Part shown: positions 47,733 through 54,819 of the stretch, in pieces
Numbering within the stretch: position 1 is the stretch's first letter
How the letters are laid out: every line of letters begins with the position of its first letter
Assembly: GCF_014648175.1 (NCBI RefSeq)
Contig: NZ_BMQP01000002.1
Span: 1-64,000, forward strand
Reading direction: 5' to 3'
Length of the DNA stretch: 64,000 bases
DNA from: Planobispora rosea
GTDB taxonomy: Bacteria > Actinomycetota > Actinomycetes > Streptosporangiales > Streptosporangiaceae
The notes under the pieces: model-generated
What the model was told of the DNA's origin: nothing
Seen by the model: only the letters and a program-made list of their open reading frames with translations
Database searches by the model: none
Made by a program: the position numbers and the translations under genes

Positions 47733-48512
47733 GTGAAGACTCTGATCGTCTACGCACACCCGGAGCCGAGGTCGCTCAACGGCTCGCTGAAGGACCTGGC
47801 GGTGGCCACACTGGAGAAGGCGGGGCACGAGGTGCGGGTCAGCGACCTGTACGCAATGCGCTGGAAGGCGGTCGTGGACGCCGGGGACTTCGGCCCGTCC
47901 GCTTCGAGCCCGCTGAGAGTCGCCGCGGACTCGGGACGGGCCTTCGACACCGGGACCCTCACCCCGGACGTCCGCGCCGAGCAGGAGAAGCTGCTGTGGG
48001 CGGAAATGATCATTTTCCAGTTCCCGTTGTGGTGGTACACCATGCCGGCGATCCTCAAAGGCTGGGTCGACCGGGTCTTCACCTACCACTTCGCGTACGG
48101 CGTCGGCGAGCACAGCGACGTCAAGTACGGGGAGCGTTTCGGTGAGGGGACCCTCGCGGGCAGGCGGGCGCTGCTGTCGGTGACCGTCGGCGGCCCGGAG
48201 TCGCACTACGCCGAGCGCGGGATCAACGGCCCGATCGACGACCTGCTGTTCCCGATCCACCACGGGATCCTTTACTACCCGGGGATCGAGGTGCTGCCGC
48301 CGTTCGTGCTGTACGGCGCGGACCGGACCACCGGTGAGGACTTCCCGGACATCGCCAAGGCGTGGGAGCAGCGGCTGCTGACCTTGGAGTCGACCGAGCC
48401 GATCGCCTTCCGGCGGCAGAACTCCGGCGACTACGAGATCCCCTCGCTGCACCTGAGGGAGGGGCTGGAGCCCGCAGGCCGCTCGGGTTTCAGGCTGCAC
48501 GTGCGGACCTGA
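47733..48512 (+). CDS. Flavodoxin-fold NAD(P)H oxidoreductase (NQO/MdaB type)
   Basis: 259 aa. N-terminal flavin-binding segment KTLIVYAHPEPRSLNGSLKD, then the family motif FQFPLWWYTMPAILKGWVDR and the NAD(P)H/quinone-site region VTVGGPESHYAERGINGPID. These reduce quinones or electrophiles by two electrons with FAD or FMN. It is divergent from the XRE/MmyB regulator, which probably represses it until an inducer appears. GTG start with GAAGGAG ahead; the family N-terminus begins exactly there. Confidence 0.92.
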   Translation: MKTLIVYAHPEPRSLNGSLKDLAVATLEKAGHEVRVSDLYAMRWKAVVDAGDFGPSASSPLRVAADSGRAFDTGTLTPDVRAEQEKLLWAEMIIFQFPLWWYTMPAILKGWVDRVFTYHFAYGVGEHSDVKYGERFGEGTLAGRRALLSVTVGGPESHYAERGINGPIDDLLFPIHHGILYYPGIEVLPPFVLYGADRTTGEDFPDIAKAWEQRLLTLESTEPIAFRRQNSGDYEIPSLHLREGLEPAGRSGFRLHVRT

Positions 48513-48628
48513 GGCCGATCCGGCCCCGGGAAGATCAGTACCGCTGAACCGTGCGGCAGGGCATGATTGGTCAGACCTGACCCGGGGCGTCCCCGGACGC
48601 CCTCGCCCCTGACGCGGTCTGGAGTGGG

Positions 48629-49720
48629 ATGAAGTCCGTCCGAGTGTGGTGGGCCGTGGCGGCCGGAATCGCCGTGGTCGTGGCGGCCGCGGTCGCGACC
48701 GTGATCCTGCGTCCGGACCCCGCCGGGCCGGCGGCCTCCGCTCCGGCCGCGTCCCCGTCCGCTCCGGCGGTCTCCCCCGCCCCGTCCCCGCCCGCCGCGT
48801 CCCCGCCCGCCGCGTCCCCGCCCGCCGTGTCCCCGCCCGCCGTGTCCCCGCCCGCCCCGGCGCCTTCCGGCACGGTGCGGGACGTGCGGAGCGAGAACGC
48901 CGGCGGAAGGTCCCGGGACCTGACGTTCCACTCGCCCGCGCTGGGCCGTACCGCCAAGGCCCGCATCCTGCTGCCGCGCGGCTGGAAGCCGGGGTCGGGG
49001 CCGTGGCCGGTGCTCTACCTGCTGCACGGCTGCTGCGGTCCCGACCATCTCGGCTGGGTCGAGTACGGCGGCGCGGAGAGGCTGACGGCCGGCGCGCCGG
49101 TGATCGTCGTGATCCCGGAGGGCGGCCCGGCGGGCTTCTACTCCGACTGGCTGCGCGGGCCCAGGTGGGAGACCTTCCACATGACCGAGCTGCTGGGCGT
49201 GGTCGAGAAAGAGTACGGGGCCGGGGACCGGCGGGCGATCGCCGGGCTGTCCATGGGCGGTTTCGGCGCGATGTCGTACGCGGCCCGGCACCCGGGCGCG
49301 TTCCAGGCCGCGGCGTCCTTCTCCGGTGTGCTCGACCCCGAGGCCGGCCCCCAGGGGGTGATGGGCATCGTCCGGAGTCACGGCTTCGACCCCGGTGACC
49401 TGTGGGGCGTCCCCGGCGGCGCCGAGGACGTCTGGGCCGCGCACAATCCGCGCCGGCTGGCGTCCGCGCTGAAGGGCGTGTGGCTCTACGTCTCCTGCGG
49501 AAACGGTGATCCGGGACCGCTGGACGGCCCCGGCGCGACCGGGGACGGCGGCGAGCAGTTCCTGCTGGCCGAGGCGCGGAGCTTCGTCAAGCGGGTCCGC
49601 GAGGCCGGTCTGTCCGTCGAGACCGACTTCTACGGCGACGGCACGCACAGCTGGCCGTACTGGGAGCGCGCCCTCGAGCGCGCCCTGCCCGGCCTGCTGG
49701 AGGCGATCGGCGTCCGCTGA
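48629..49720 (+). CDS. Secreted or anchored alpha/beta-hydrolase (esterase D/antigen 85-like)
   Basis: 363 aa. One N-terminal helix (VWWAVAAGIAVVVAAAVATV) and a Pro/Ala/Ser linker of about 50 residues built on a 15-base repeat. The hydrolase fold follows: LYLLHGCCGPDHLGW oxyanion region, nucleophile elbow GLSMGGFGAM, and C-terminal His in GDGTHSWPYW. This is the S-formylglutathione hydrolase/antigen 85 type, here extracellular. Substrate unknown; acyl esters of wall components are possible. Confidence 0.88.
   Translation: MKSVRVWWAVAAGIAVVVAAAVATVILRPDPAGPAASAPAASPSAPAVSPAPSPPAASPPAASPPAVSPPAVSPPAPAPSGTVRDVRSENAGGRSRDLTFHSPALGRTAKARILLPRGWKPGSGPWPVLYLLHGCCGPDHLGWVEYGGAERLTAGAPVIVVIPEGGPAGFYSDWLRGPRWETFHMTELLGVVEKEYGAGDRRAIAGLSMGGFGAMSYAARHPGAFQAAASFSGVLDPEAGPQGVMGIVRSHGFDPGDLWGVPGGAEDVWAAHNPRRLASALKGVWLYVSCGNGDPGPLDGPGATGDGGEQFLLAEARSFVKRVREAGLSVETDFYGDGTHSWPYWERALERALPGLLEAIGVR
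48784..48858 (+). repeat. 15-base tandem repeat in the esterase linker
   Basis: Five consecutive copies of GTCCCCGCCCGCCGC, with changes only in the last bases, encode PPAAS/PPAVS repeats between the membrane helix and the hydrolase domain. Confidence 0.85.
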
Positions 49721-49760
49721 ACCGGCGGCCTGGCCGTGACCCGGATAGGGCGGAGCCACT

Positions 49761-51326
49761 ATGTTGCCCTGTATGCCGGAAGATCGGTTACGTGCACTGG
49801 CTCGGCGGTACCAGCTGCAGGCACCCCTCGGAGAGGGCGGCATGGGCGTCGTCTGGCGGGCCTGGGACGAGCTGCTCCACCAGCCCGTGGCCGTCAAGGA
49901 GGTCACACTGCCCGCCTCCCTGCCCGCCCCGGAACGGGAGCGGCGGGTACGGCGGACCCTCCGCGAGGCGCGCGTGGCGGCCCGGCTGCGGGACCATCCC
50001 GGCATCGTCACCGTCTACGACGTGGTCGAGGAGGACGGGCTGCCGTGGATCGTCATGGAACTGGTCGACGGCCCGTCCCTGGCCGAGGTGATCAGGACCG
50101 GGGGACGGCTGCCCGAGGCCCGCGTCGCCGAGCTCGGTCACCAGGTGATCTCCGCGCTGGCCGCGGCCGAGGCGGCCGGGGTCGTGCACCGGGACGTCAA
50201 ACCCGCCAACATCCTGCTCAAGGACGGCCGGGCCGTGCTCACCGACTTCGGGATCGCGGCGGCGGCCCACGACGCCTCCGGCTCGACGGGGAGCGGCCCG
50301 CCCACCGGTGCGCTCACCGGCACGCCCGCCTACCTCGCCCCCGAGCAGATCGACGGCAGACCCGCCTCCGCGGCCTCCGACCTGTGGGCCGTGGGTGTCA
50401 CGCTCTACCAGGCGGTGGAGGGCCGCAAGCCGTTCGAGCGGGAGAGCGTGGTAGCCACGATCGCGGCCATCGTCAATCAGCCGCCCGCGCCGTTCCGGTA
50501 CGCGGACCGGCTCCGCCCGGTGATCGACGGCCTGCTCCGCAAGGACCCCGCCGGACGGCTGACCGCGCAGCAGGCGCTGACGCTGCTCGCGCCGGTGTCC
50601 ACCGGGAAGCCGGCGCGCGGCCGGGTGGCCGTGGCGGCGGGACCGGTGCGCGGCCGGGTGGCCGTGGCGGCGGGATCGGTGCTGGCCGCGGCCGCCGTGA
50701 CCACCGTGATCGTCTGGGGGGTGCAGCGGGGGGACGCCCGACCCGGGGTCACCCCGTCCGCGGGCTCCTCCGTACGGGAGACCGCCGCGGGCGGGCCCGT
50801 CCGGTCACCCGGCCAGGGCACGGCGGCGCCCTCCGATGCCGCGGCCTCGCTGCCACGCGGCTTCACCCTCCACACGGACTCGCGCGGATTCTCCATCGCG
50901 GTGCCCGACGACTGGACCAAGGACGAGTCCGGGAGCCAGGTGAGCTGGGAACGCCCCAGGGGTTGGATCCTCTCCTCCTCCTGGTACCTGGGCGCCTTCG
51001 CCCACCCGGAGAGGAAGGAGGCCAGGAGCCCGACCGCCCTGCTCGACGCGCTCCGCGTCGGCCTGCAGGACCAGAAGCTGATCGATCCCGCCTCCTACCG
51101 GGAGCTCAGCCGCAAGGAGGTCCCCTACCCCGACGGCCACGCCGCCGAGCTGGAGTTCCGCTTCTCCCATCCGGACGCCGCGGGCCGTTCCTTCCGCCTG
51201 TACGCCCGGTGTCTCGTCCGCGACTCCGGCGGCGTCGGGCTGTTCTGGTTCTTCGTCCCCGCGGGCGAGTGGGCCGAGGCCGGCACGCACCTCGACACCT
51301 TCGTCAGCACCTTCCGGCTCATCTGA
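49761..51326 (+). CDS. Membrane Ser/Thr protein kinase (PknB type)
   Basis: 521 aa. Kinase domain 15-280: glycine loop LGEGGMGVVW, Lys46 (VAVKEV), HRDVKPAN (143-150), DFG (162-164), APE (193-195), all intact. One membrane helix (about 299-321) leads to an extracellular domain of about 150 residues (FTLHTDSRGFSIAVPDDWTK) that is not PASTA-like. The juxtamembrane part is duplicated (RGRVAVAAG twice, 33 bases). ATG with GGAG just ahead; a second ATG four codons later is possible. Substrates and signal unknown. Confidence 0.93.
   Translation: MLPCMPEDRLRALARRYQLQAPLGEGGMGVVWRAWDELLHQPVAVKEVTLPASLPAPERERRVRRTLREARVAARLRDHPGIVTVYDVVEEDGLPWIVMELVDGPSLAEVIRTGGRLPEARVAELGHQVISALAAAEAAGVVHRDVKPANILLKDGRAVLTDFGIAAAAHDASGSTGSGPPTGALTGTPAYLAPEQIDGRPASAASDLWAVGVTLYQAVEGRKPFERESVVATIAAIVNQPPAPFRYADRLRPVIDGLLRKDPAGRLTAQQALTLLAPVSTGKPARGRVAVAAGPVRGRVAVAAGSVLAAAAVTTVIVWGVQRGDARPGVTPSAGSSVRETAAGGPVRSPGQGTAAPSDAAASLPRGFTLHTDSRGFSIAVPDDWTKDESGSQVSWERPRGWILSSSWYLGAFAHPERKEARSPTALLDALRVGLQDQKLIDPASYRELSRKEVPYPDGHAAELEFRFSHPDAAGRSFRLYARCLVRDSGGVGLFWFFVPAGEWAEAGTHLDTFVSTFRLI
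50615..50680 (+). repeat. 33-base in-frame duplication in the kinase gene
   Basis: Two adjacent copies of a 33-base unit (GCGCGGCCGGGTGGCCGTGG and 13 further bases) differ at one position and duplicate 11 residues just before the membrane helix. Confidence 0.85.
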
Positions 51327-51458
51327 CCGGCCGAGGTAGAGCGCGGCAGAGCACGGCTCCCGCCCGTCCGCCACCGGAGCCGCGTCACGGGGCGGCCCCC
51401 GGCGCCCCCGTCTCCCCGCCGCTGCGGAACCGATTCACCATTCCCCCATATCGGCAGT

Positions 51459-51482
51459 ATGGTAACTTGTTATCATGGTAAC
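51459..51482 (+). promoter_or_regulatory. Direct repeat over promoter and start of the small RHH-like gene
   Basis: ATGGTAAC occurs at 51459-51466 and 51475-51482, a 16-base period. The first copy overlaps a possible -10 element (TATGGT, with TTCACC 18 bases upstream); the second contains the start codon. The message would have almost no leader. The layout suits autorepression by the encoded protein. Confidence 0.5.
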
Positions 51483-51720
51483 AGTCGAGCGGGTGCAGAC
51501 GGGGTTCCGGATCGAGAAGAGCATGCTCAAGGTCCTCAAGGGCCTGGCCGAATACCTCGACATGCCCCTGGGAGACCTCGTGGAGGGCATCGTCCTGCAC
51601 GCCTTCGAGGGCAGGCCCCCGTTCTCCCCGGAGACGATGGCCAAGATCGAACAACTCAAGGAGGTCTACTCCCTGACACTGACCTCCGCCGACGCGCACC
51701 GGCTGAAGGAGACACCGTGA
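51475..51720 (+). CDS. Small ribbon-helix-helix-like protein
   Basis: 81 aa. A short strand (ERVQTGFRIEK) followed by two helices (SMLKVLKGLAEYLDMPLGDL, VEGIVLHAFEG) has the ribbon-helix-helix order, with a further helix (PETMAKIEQLKEVYSLTL). It could be a DNA-binding regulator, but the match is by pattern only. There is no ribosome site; the start lies a few bases from the predicted transcript start. It overlaps the SRPBCC gene by four bases (GTGA), so the two are co-translated. Confidence 0.75.
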   Translation: MVTVERVQTGFRIEKSMLKVLKGLAEYLDMPLGDLVEGIVLHAFEGRPPFSPETMAKIEQLKEVYSLTLTSADAHRLKETP

Positions 51721-52187
51721 AGCTCACCGGCACCCTCACCGTCCCGCTCCCGCCGGACGAGGCGTTCCACCTGTTCACCGCCCGCGGCGAGGAGAAGTGG
51801 GTGGACGGCTGGCGGCCCCGCTTCCCGGTCCCCGCCGAGGACGACACCGAGCCCGGCACCGTCTTCGAGACCGGCGCCCACGGGGAGGCGACCGTCTGGG
51901 TGGTGCTCGCCCGCGAGCCGGGCCGGAGCATCTCCTACGCCCGCGTCACCCCCGGCTCCCGCGCCGGGACCGTCACCGTGGCACTGGAGCCGGCCGGGAA
52001 GCACAGCGAGGCCGGGAAGCACAGCGAGGTCACCGTCACCTACGATCTGACGCCCCTCACCGACGCGGCCGCCCGGGAACTGGAGGAGTTCGCCGCGGGC
52101 TACCCCGCCTTCCTCGCCTCGTGGGGGACCGCCATCGAGGCCTGGCTGTCCACGATCCGGCCGGAGGGCCGGGACCACACGGCATGA
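51717..52187 (+). CDS. SRPBCC (START-like) family protein
   Basis: 156 aa. Starts VKLTGTLTVPLPPDEAFHLF and continues with GVF-type core strands (EPGTVFETGAHGEATVWVVL, then TVTVALEPAG) and the long C-terminal helix (FLASWGTAIEAWLSTI) of polyketide-cyclase/SRPBCC ligand-binding proteins. Ligand unknown. An 18-base duplication gives the doubled GKHSEA. Coupled to the upstream RHH-like gene. Confidence 0.85.
   Translation: MKLTGTLTVPLPPDEAFHLFTARGEEKWVDGWRPRFPVPAEDDTEPGTVFETGAHGEATVWVVLAREPGRSISYARVTPGSRAGTVTVALEPAGKHSEAGKHSEVTVTYDLTPLTDAAARELEEFAAGYPAFLASWGTAIEAWLSTIRPEGRDHTA
51993..52028 (+). repeat. 18-base in-frame duplication
   Basis: GCCGGGAAGCACAGCGAG occurs twice in a row, adding six residues to a surface loop of the SRPBCC protein. 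Confidence 0.9.
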
Positions 52188-52253
52188 GCCGGGGCCCCCT
52201 CGTCCGATCGCACCCTCACGGTGGGCAGGGCTGACGGGCGCGTGGGGACGGCC

Positions 52254-52748
52254 TCAGCCGCCGGCCGCCGGGAACACGTCCGAGAGGTAGACGGGCTGTC
52301 CGCTCTCACGGGCCCGGCGGGCGGCGAGGAGGCGGGGCACGGTGTGGAACGCGAGCCGGGCGGCCGCCTCGTCCCAGGGCAGGAATGCGGCGTCGTCAAG
52401 CTCGTCCTCCTGCAACCGGATCCCGGCGGGGTCGGCGACCGTACCGCCCTCGAACAGGAAGTTGACCATCGCCCGGGGCCGGTCGTCCACTGGCGGGGAC
52501 CACTGGACGACGAGCAGTCCCCCGGCCCGCACGTCCAGGCTCAGCTCCTCGCCGATCTCCCGGGCCGCGCACTCCTGGGGCAGTTCCCCGGCCTCGACGA
52601 TGCCTCCGGGGATCATCCAGTACGGCCGGTAGCTGGGCTTGACCACCAGCACCCGGTCGTCGGCGTCGGTGAGCAGCAGACAGGCGGAGACGAAGGCCGT
52701 GGGCAGCGTGGCGTACCACTGCTCCGGATCGAGGAGGGGCTTGCTCAT
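52254..52748 (-). CDS. Nudix hydrolase
   Basis: 164 aa. The Nudix box reads GGIVEAGELPQECAAREIGE followed by ELSL, giving the complete G-x5-E-x7-REU-x-EE-x-GU pattern with the final G replaced by S. Substrates are nucleoside diphosphates linked to another moiety; none can be named here. ATG at MSKPLL; a TTG four codons upstream is possible. Convergent with the SRPBCC gene. Confidence 0.9.
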   Translation of the reverse strand: MSKPLLDPEQWYATLPTAFVSACLLLTDADDRVLVVKPSYRPYWMIPGGIVEAGELPQECAAREIGEELSLDVRAGGLLVVQWSPPVDDRPRAMVNFLFEGGTVADPAGIRLQEDELDDAAFLPWDEAAARLAFHTVPRLLAARRARESGQPVYLSDVFPAAGG

Positions 52749-52757
52749 CCAGATCAA

Positions 52758-53233
52758 GATACCCGCCGCACCCCTCCTCCCCTTCCCCTGAACCTGTCAC
52801 CCCCGGTCCCGGCAATACCGGAAACCGGTCAGCGGTGGACACCGGGCCGGAAGGCGGCGGAAGCCGCAATGAGCGGGCCGTACCGGCGGCGCCCCTCGGA
52901 ACGCGCCCTCCCCTGCCCATGGAAGCGATCGGCGCCCACGAAGAGAATGTTCGTCATTTCTCAAAAACCATCATTAGGCCGCTCGAGCCTCTCCTATCTC
53001 ACTACCACCATGTACGGTATGAACTTCACAAAATCCTTTCTATAAACTGTCAGCGCCAGCCGAACAAGCACGGAACCTCCGCCTCCGCAAAGGCGTTCCA
53101 ACCAACGAGCACGGTGAATATCCGGAACGTCGGGACCTCTTTCCTCTCGGCGCGCACGCGCCGCTCCACCGCAGCCAGGTCTCACATCCCGGGACATCGT
53201 CAACCGACCACCGAGGGTCCCAAGGAGTGCCCC
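52758..53233. other. AT-richer non-coding region
   Basis: About 475 bases between the Nudix gene and the putative lipoprotein gene, with clear AT-rich patches at 52945-53050 (for example TTCTCAAAAACCATCATTAG). It stays open in the frame of the downstream gene, but the encoded residues are not protein-like and there is no ribosome site before 53234. Likely a promoter region or recently inserted DNA. Confidence 0.4.
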
Positions 53234-54055
53234 ATGCCGGTTGTCCTCGCCGTCCGGGCGGCGCGATCGGGTCAGAACCCGCCTGCGGAAAGTCCGATCC
53301 CAGACGTCCGCAAGGCGATGAGGATCCTGCTCGCGATCCTGATTCTGGCGACGACCGGCTGTTCGAGCACAGAGGTGAAGACCACGTACCACCCGATGTT
53401 CGTCCCCGTGAAGTTCGAATGGTCTCCCTCCGGGATCAAGGTGTCCGGCGAGAGCTCCATCGTCACCCCGATCGGGGTCTTCTCGATCGGGGCGGAATAT
53501 GCGCTCCCAGAAAAAGCCGAAAACGCCGTATATGTCATCATCCGCGATGCGAAAGGCTCACCCGACAATCCGGACAGTCTCGGCTTCGATCACATCTATC
53601 TGCTCAAGGGAGGGTCCGGTCAGCTCACCGCCGTGGTGAACGGCACCTCCTCGATCCAGGTGGTCGACGGACAGGTGCTGATCGACGTCACCGCCGGAGA
53701 CGTACAGACTGTCGAGTTCAAGGAGGCGCAGGTCACCACTCGCGAGCGCACCGCCGGGCCGCTGGACAAGTGGCACGCCTACTGGAAGTCCTCCTTCTAC
53801 ACCCCTTTCGCGCTGTCCCGGTGGGCCTACGATGATTCGACCATCTCAAGCTGGTTCGGGCTCGGATTCCTCTGGTTCCTGATCCGGCTCGTCGTGGCCC
53901 TGATCCTCGGCCTGGTCGATCTGGTCCTCACAGTGGCCTGCGTCGTCGCCGCGATCGCCTTCGTGCTCTTCGGCACCACGGGACAGAACATCGTCTACGG
54001 CCTGGAGGCCCTGCTGGTGCTCCTCGTCGCTTTCGCGGGCACCAATCTTCTCTAA
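53234..54055 (+). CDS. Putative lipoprotein/membrane protein, unknown
   Basis: 273 aa from the ATG with AAGGAG seven bases upstream. A later ATG at 53318 would give RILLAILILATTGCSS, an ideal short lipoprotein signal, so that start is equally plausible. The middle (about 50-180) is a beta-rich domain (VPVKFEWSPSGIKVSGESSI, then AENAVYVIIRDAKG). The C-terminus has two or three hydrophobic helices (LGFLWFLIRLVVALILGLVD, TVACVVAAIAFVLFG, LEALLVLLVAFAGTNLL). Codon use is less GC-biased than neighbours. No family recognised. Confidence 0.65.
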   Translation: MPVVLAVRAARSGQNPPAESPIPDVRKAMRILLAILILATTGCSSTEVKTTYHPMFVPVKFEWSPSGIKVSGESSIVTPIGVFSIGAEYALPEKAENAVYVIIRDAKGSPDNPDSLGFDHIYLLKGGSGQLTAVVNGTSSIQVVDGQVLIDVTAGDVQTVEFKEAQVTTRERTAGPLDKWHAYWKSSFYTPFALSRWAYDDSTISSWFGLGFLWFLIRLVVALILGLVDLVLTVACVVAAIAFVLFGTTGQNIVYGLEALLVLLVAFAGTNLL

Positions 54056-54400
54056 CCGGACAACTACCCACCGTCATGATCAACGGCATCTCCGGCTGCC
54101 GTGCTATCCGGGCGTGCGGTGGGCACGAAACCAGGGGGCGGCGAAGCCGACGAGGGAGCGCTGCCGCATCAGCAGGGCCGCCGAGTACCTCTTCGCCCCC
54201 GAGCTCGTGGTGCGCGGCTCGATCCTGGCCCGGTGGACGCCCGGGGATCGGGACGACGCGCCGCGGCTTTCTCTGGAAAGCTCCAACCGGGCCCCAGAGA
54301 GTGGTGTTGCGTCCCTTAAAGATATTTAGATCGCGATTATCGCCCTAATTTCCGGTTATGACATCGCTCGACAATCTGTCATTCCAACGGGGAAGGCACC
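54056..54400. other. Non-coding region with a possible decayed gene
   Basis: About 345 bases. Apart from the LacI-like remnant listed next, the right half is AT-rich (AAAGATATTTAGATCGCGAT region near 54316-54345) and probably holds the promoter of the small hydrophilic protein gene. Confidence 0.35.
54163..54270 (+). pseudogene. Possible LacI C-terminal remnant
   Basis: The plus-strand translation around here includes EYLFAPELVVRGSILARWTP, which resembles the final strand of LacI regulators (compare FQPELVVRGSTGSGP in the intact regulator at 27395-28459). There is no upstream LacI sequence, ribosome site or credible start. It could be the tail of a deleted regulator or chance similarity. Confidence 0.25.
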
Positions 54401-54601
54401 ATGACGAACGCCGATCAGAGTCGGGGCAGGGCCAAGGACCTCACCGGCAGGCAGTCCGGGAACGAGGACATGGCCAACCGGGGGCAGAGCAGCCAGGGCA
54501 GGACCCAGGGCAGGACCCAGGGCAAGCAGGCTGCGAAGAAGGGCAAGGAGGCCGGCAGGCAGCAGCCTGGCGAGTCCCCGCGGGACACCTTCACCCCGTA
54601 A
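54401..54601 (+). CDS. Small hydrophilic Gln/Gly/Lys-rich protein
   Basis: 66 aa with no hydrophobic segment, rich in Gln, Gly, Arg and Lys (QSSQGRTQGRTQGKQAAKKG), probably disordered. GGGGAAGG lies just before the ATG and a clear terminator follows, which supports a real gene. Composition recalls small hydrophilic stress proteins, but I claim no homology. Confidence 0.6.
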   Translation: MTNADQSRGRAKDLTGRQSGNEDMANRGQSSQGRTQGRTQGKQAAKKGKEAGRQQPGESPRDTFTP

Positions 54602-54622
54602 CGGATCACCTCGATTCACCCG

Positions 54623-54660
54623 GCGCCACGGGCGGGCTTCACGCCCCCCGTGGCGCTTTT
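54623..54660 (+). terminator. Rho-independent terminator
   Basis: GCGCCACGGG and CCCGTGGCGC form a perfect 10-base stem followed directly by TTTT, 22 bases after the small hydrophilic gene. Confidence 0.85.
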
Positions 54661-54819
54661 CTCATCCCGGAACCCCGTCCGGCGGGAGCTCCACCCGCGC
54701 GGAAAGTTCAGATGAGCGACTCTGGACGTTCAGCTCGCACACCCCTTTCCGGTCACCCTCGTGGCTAGCGTTCTTAACACCCCAGCTCAGGGGCGCTGCC
54801 GTAGGTAAGAGGAGTCACT

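Noticed and set aside
52835-53233. N-terminal extension of the lipoprotein gene by 133 codons
   Set aside because: Composition is not protein-like, no ribosome site, and a strong AAGGAG precedes the later ATG.
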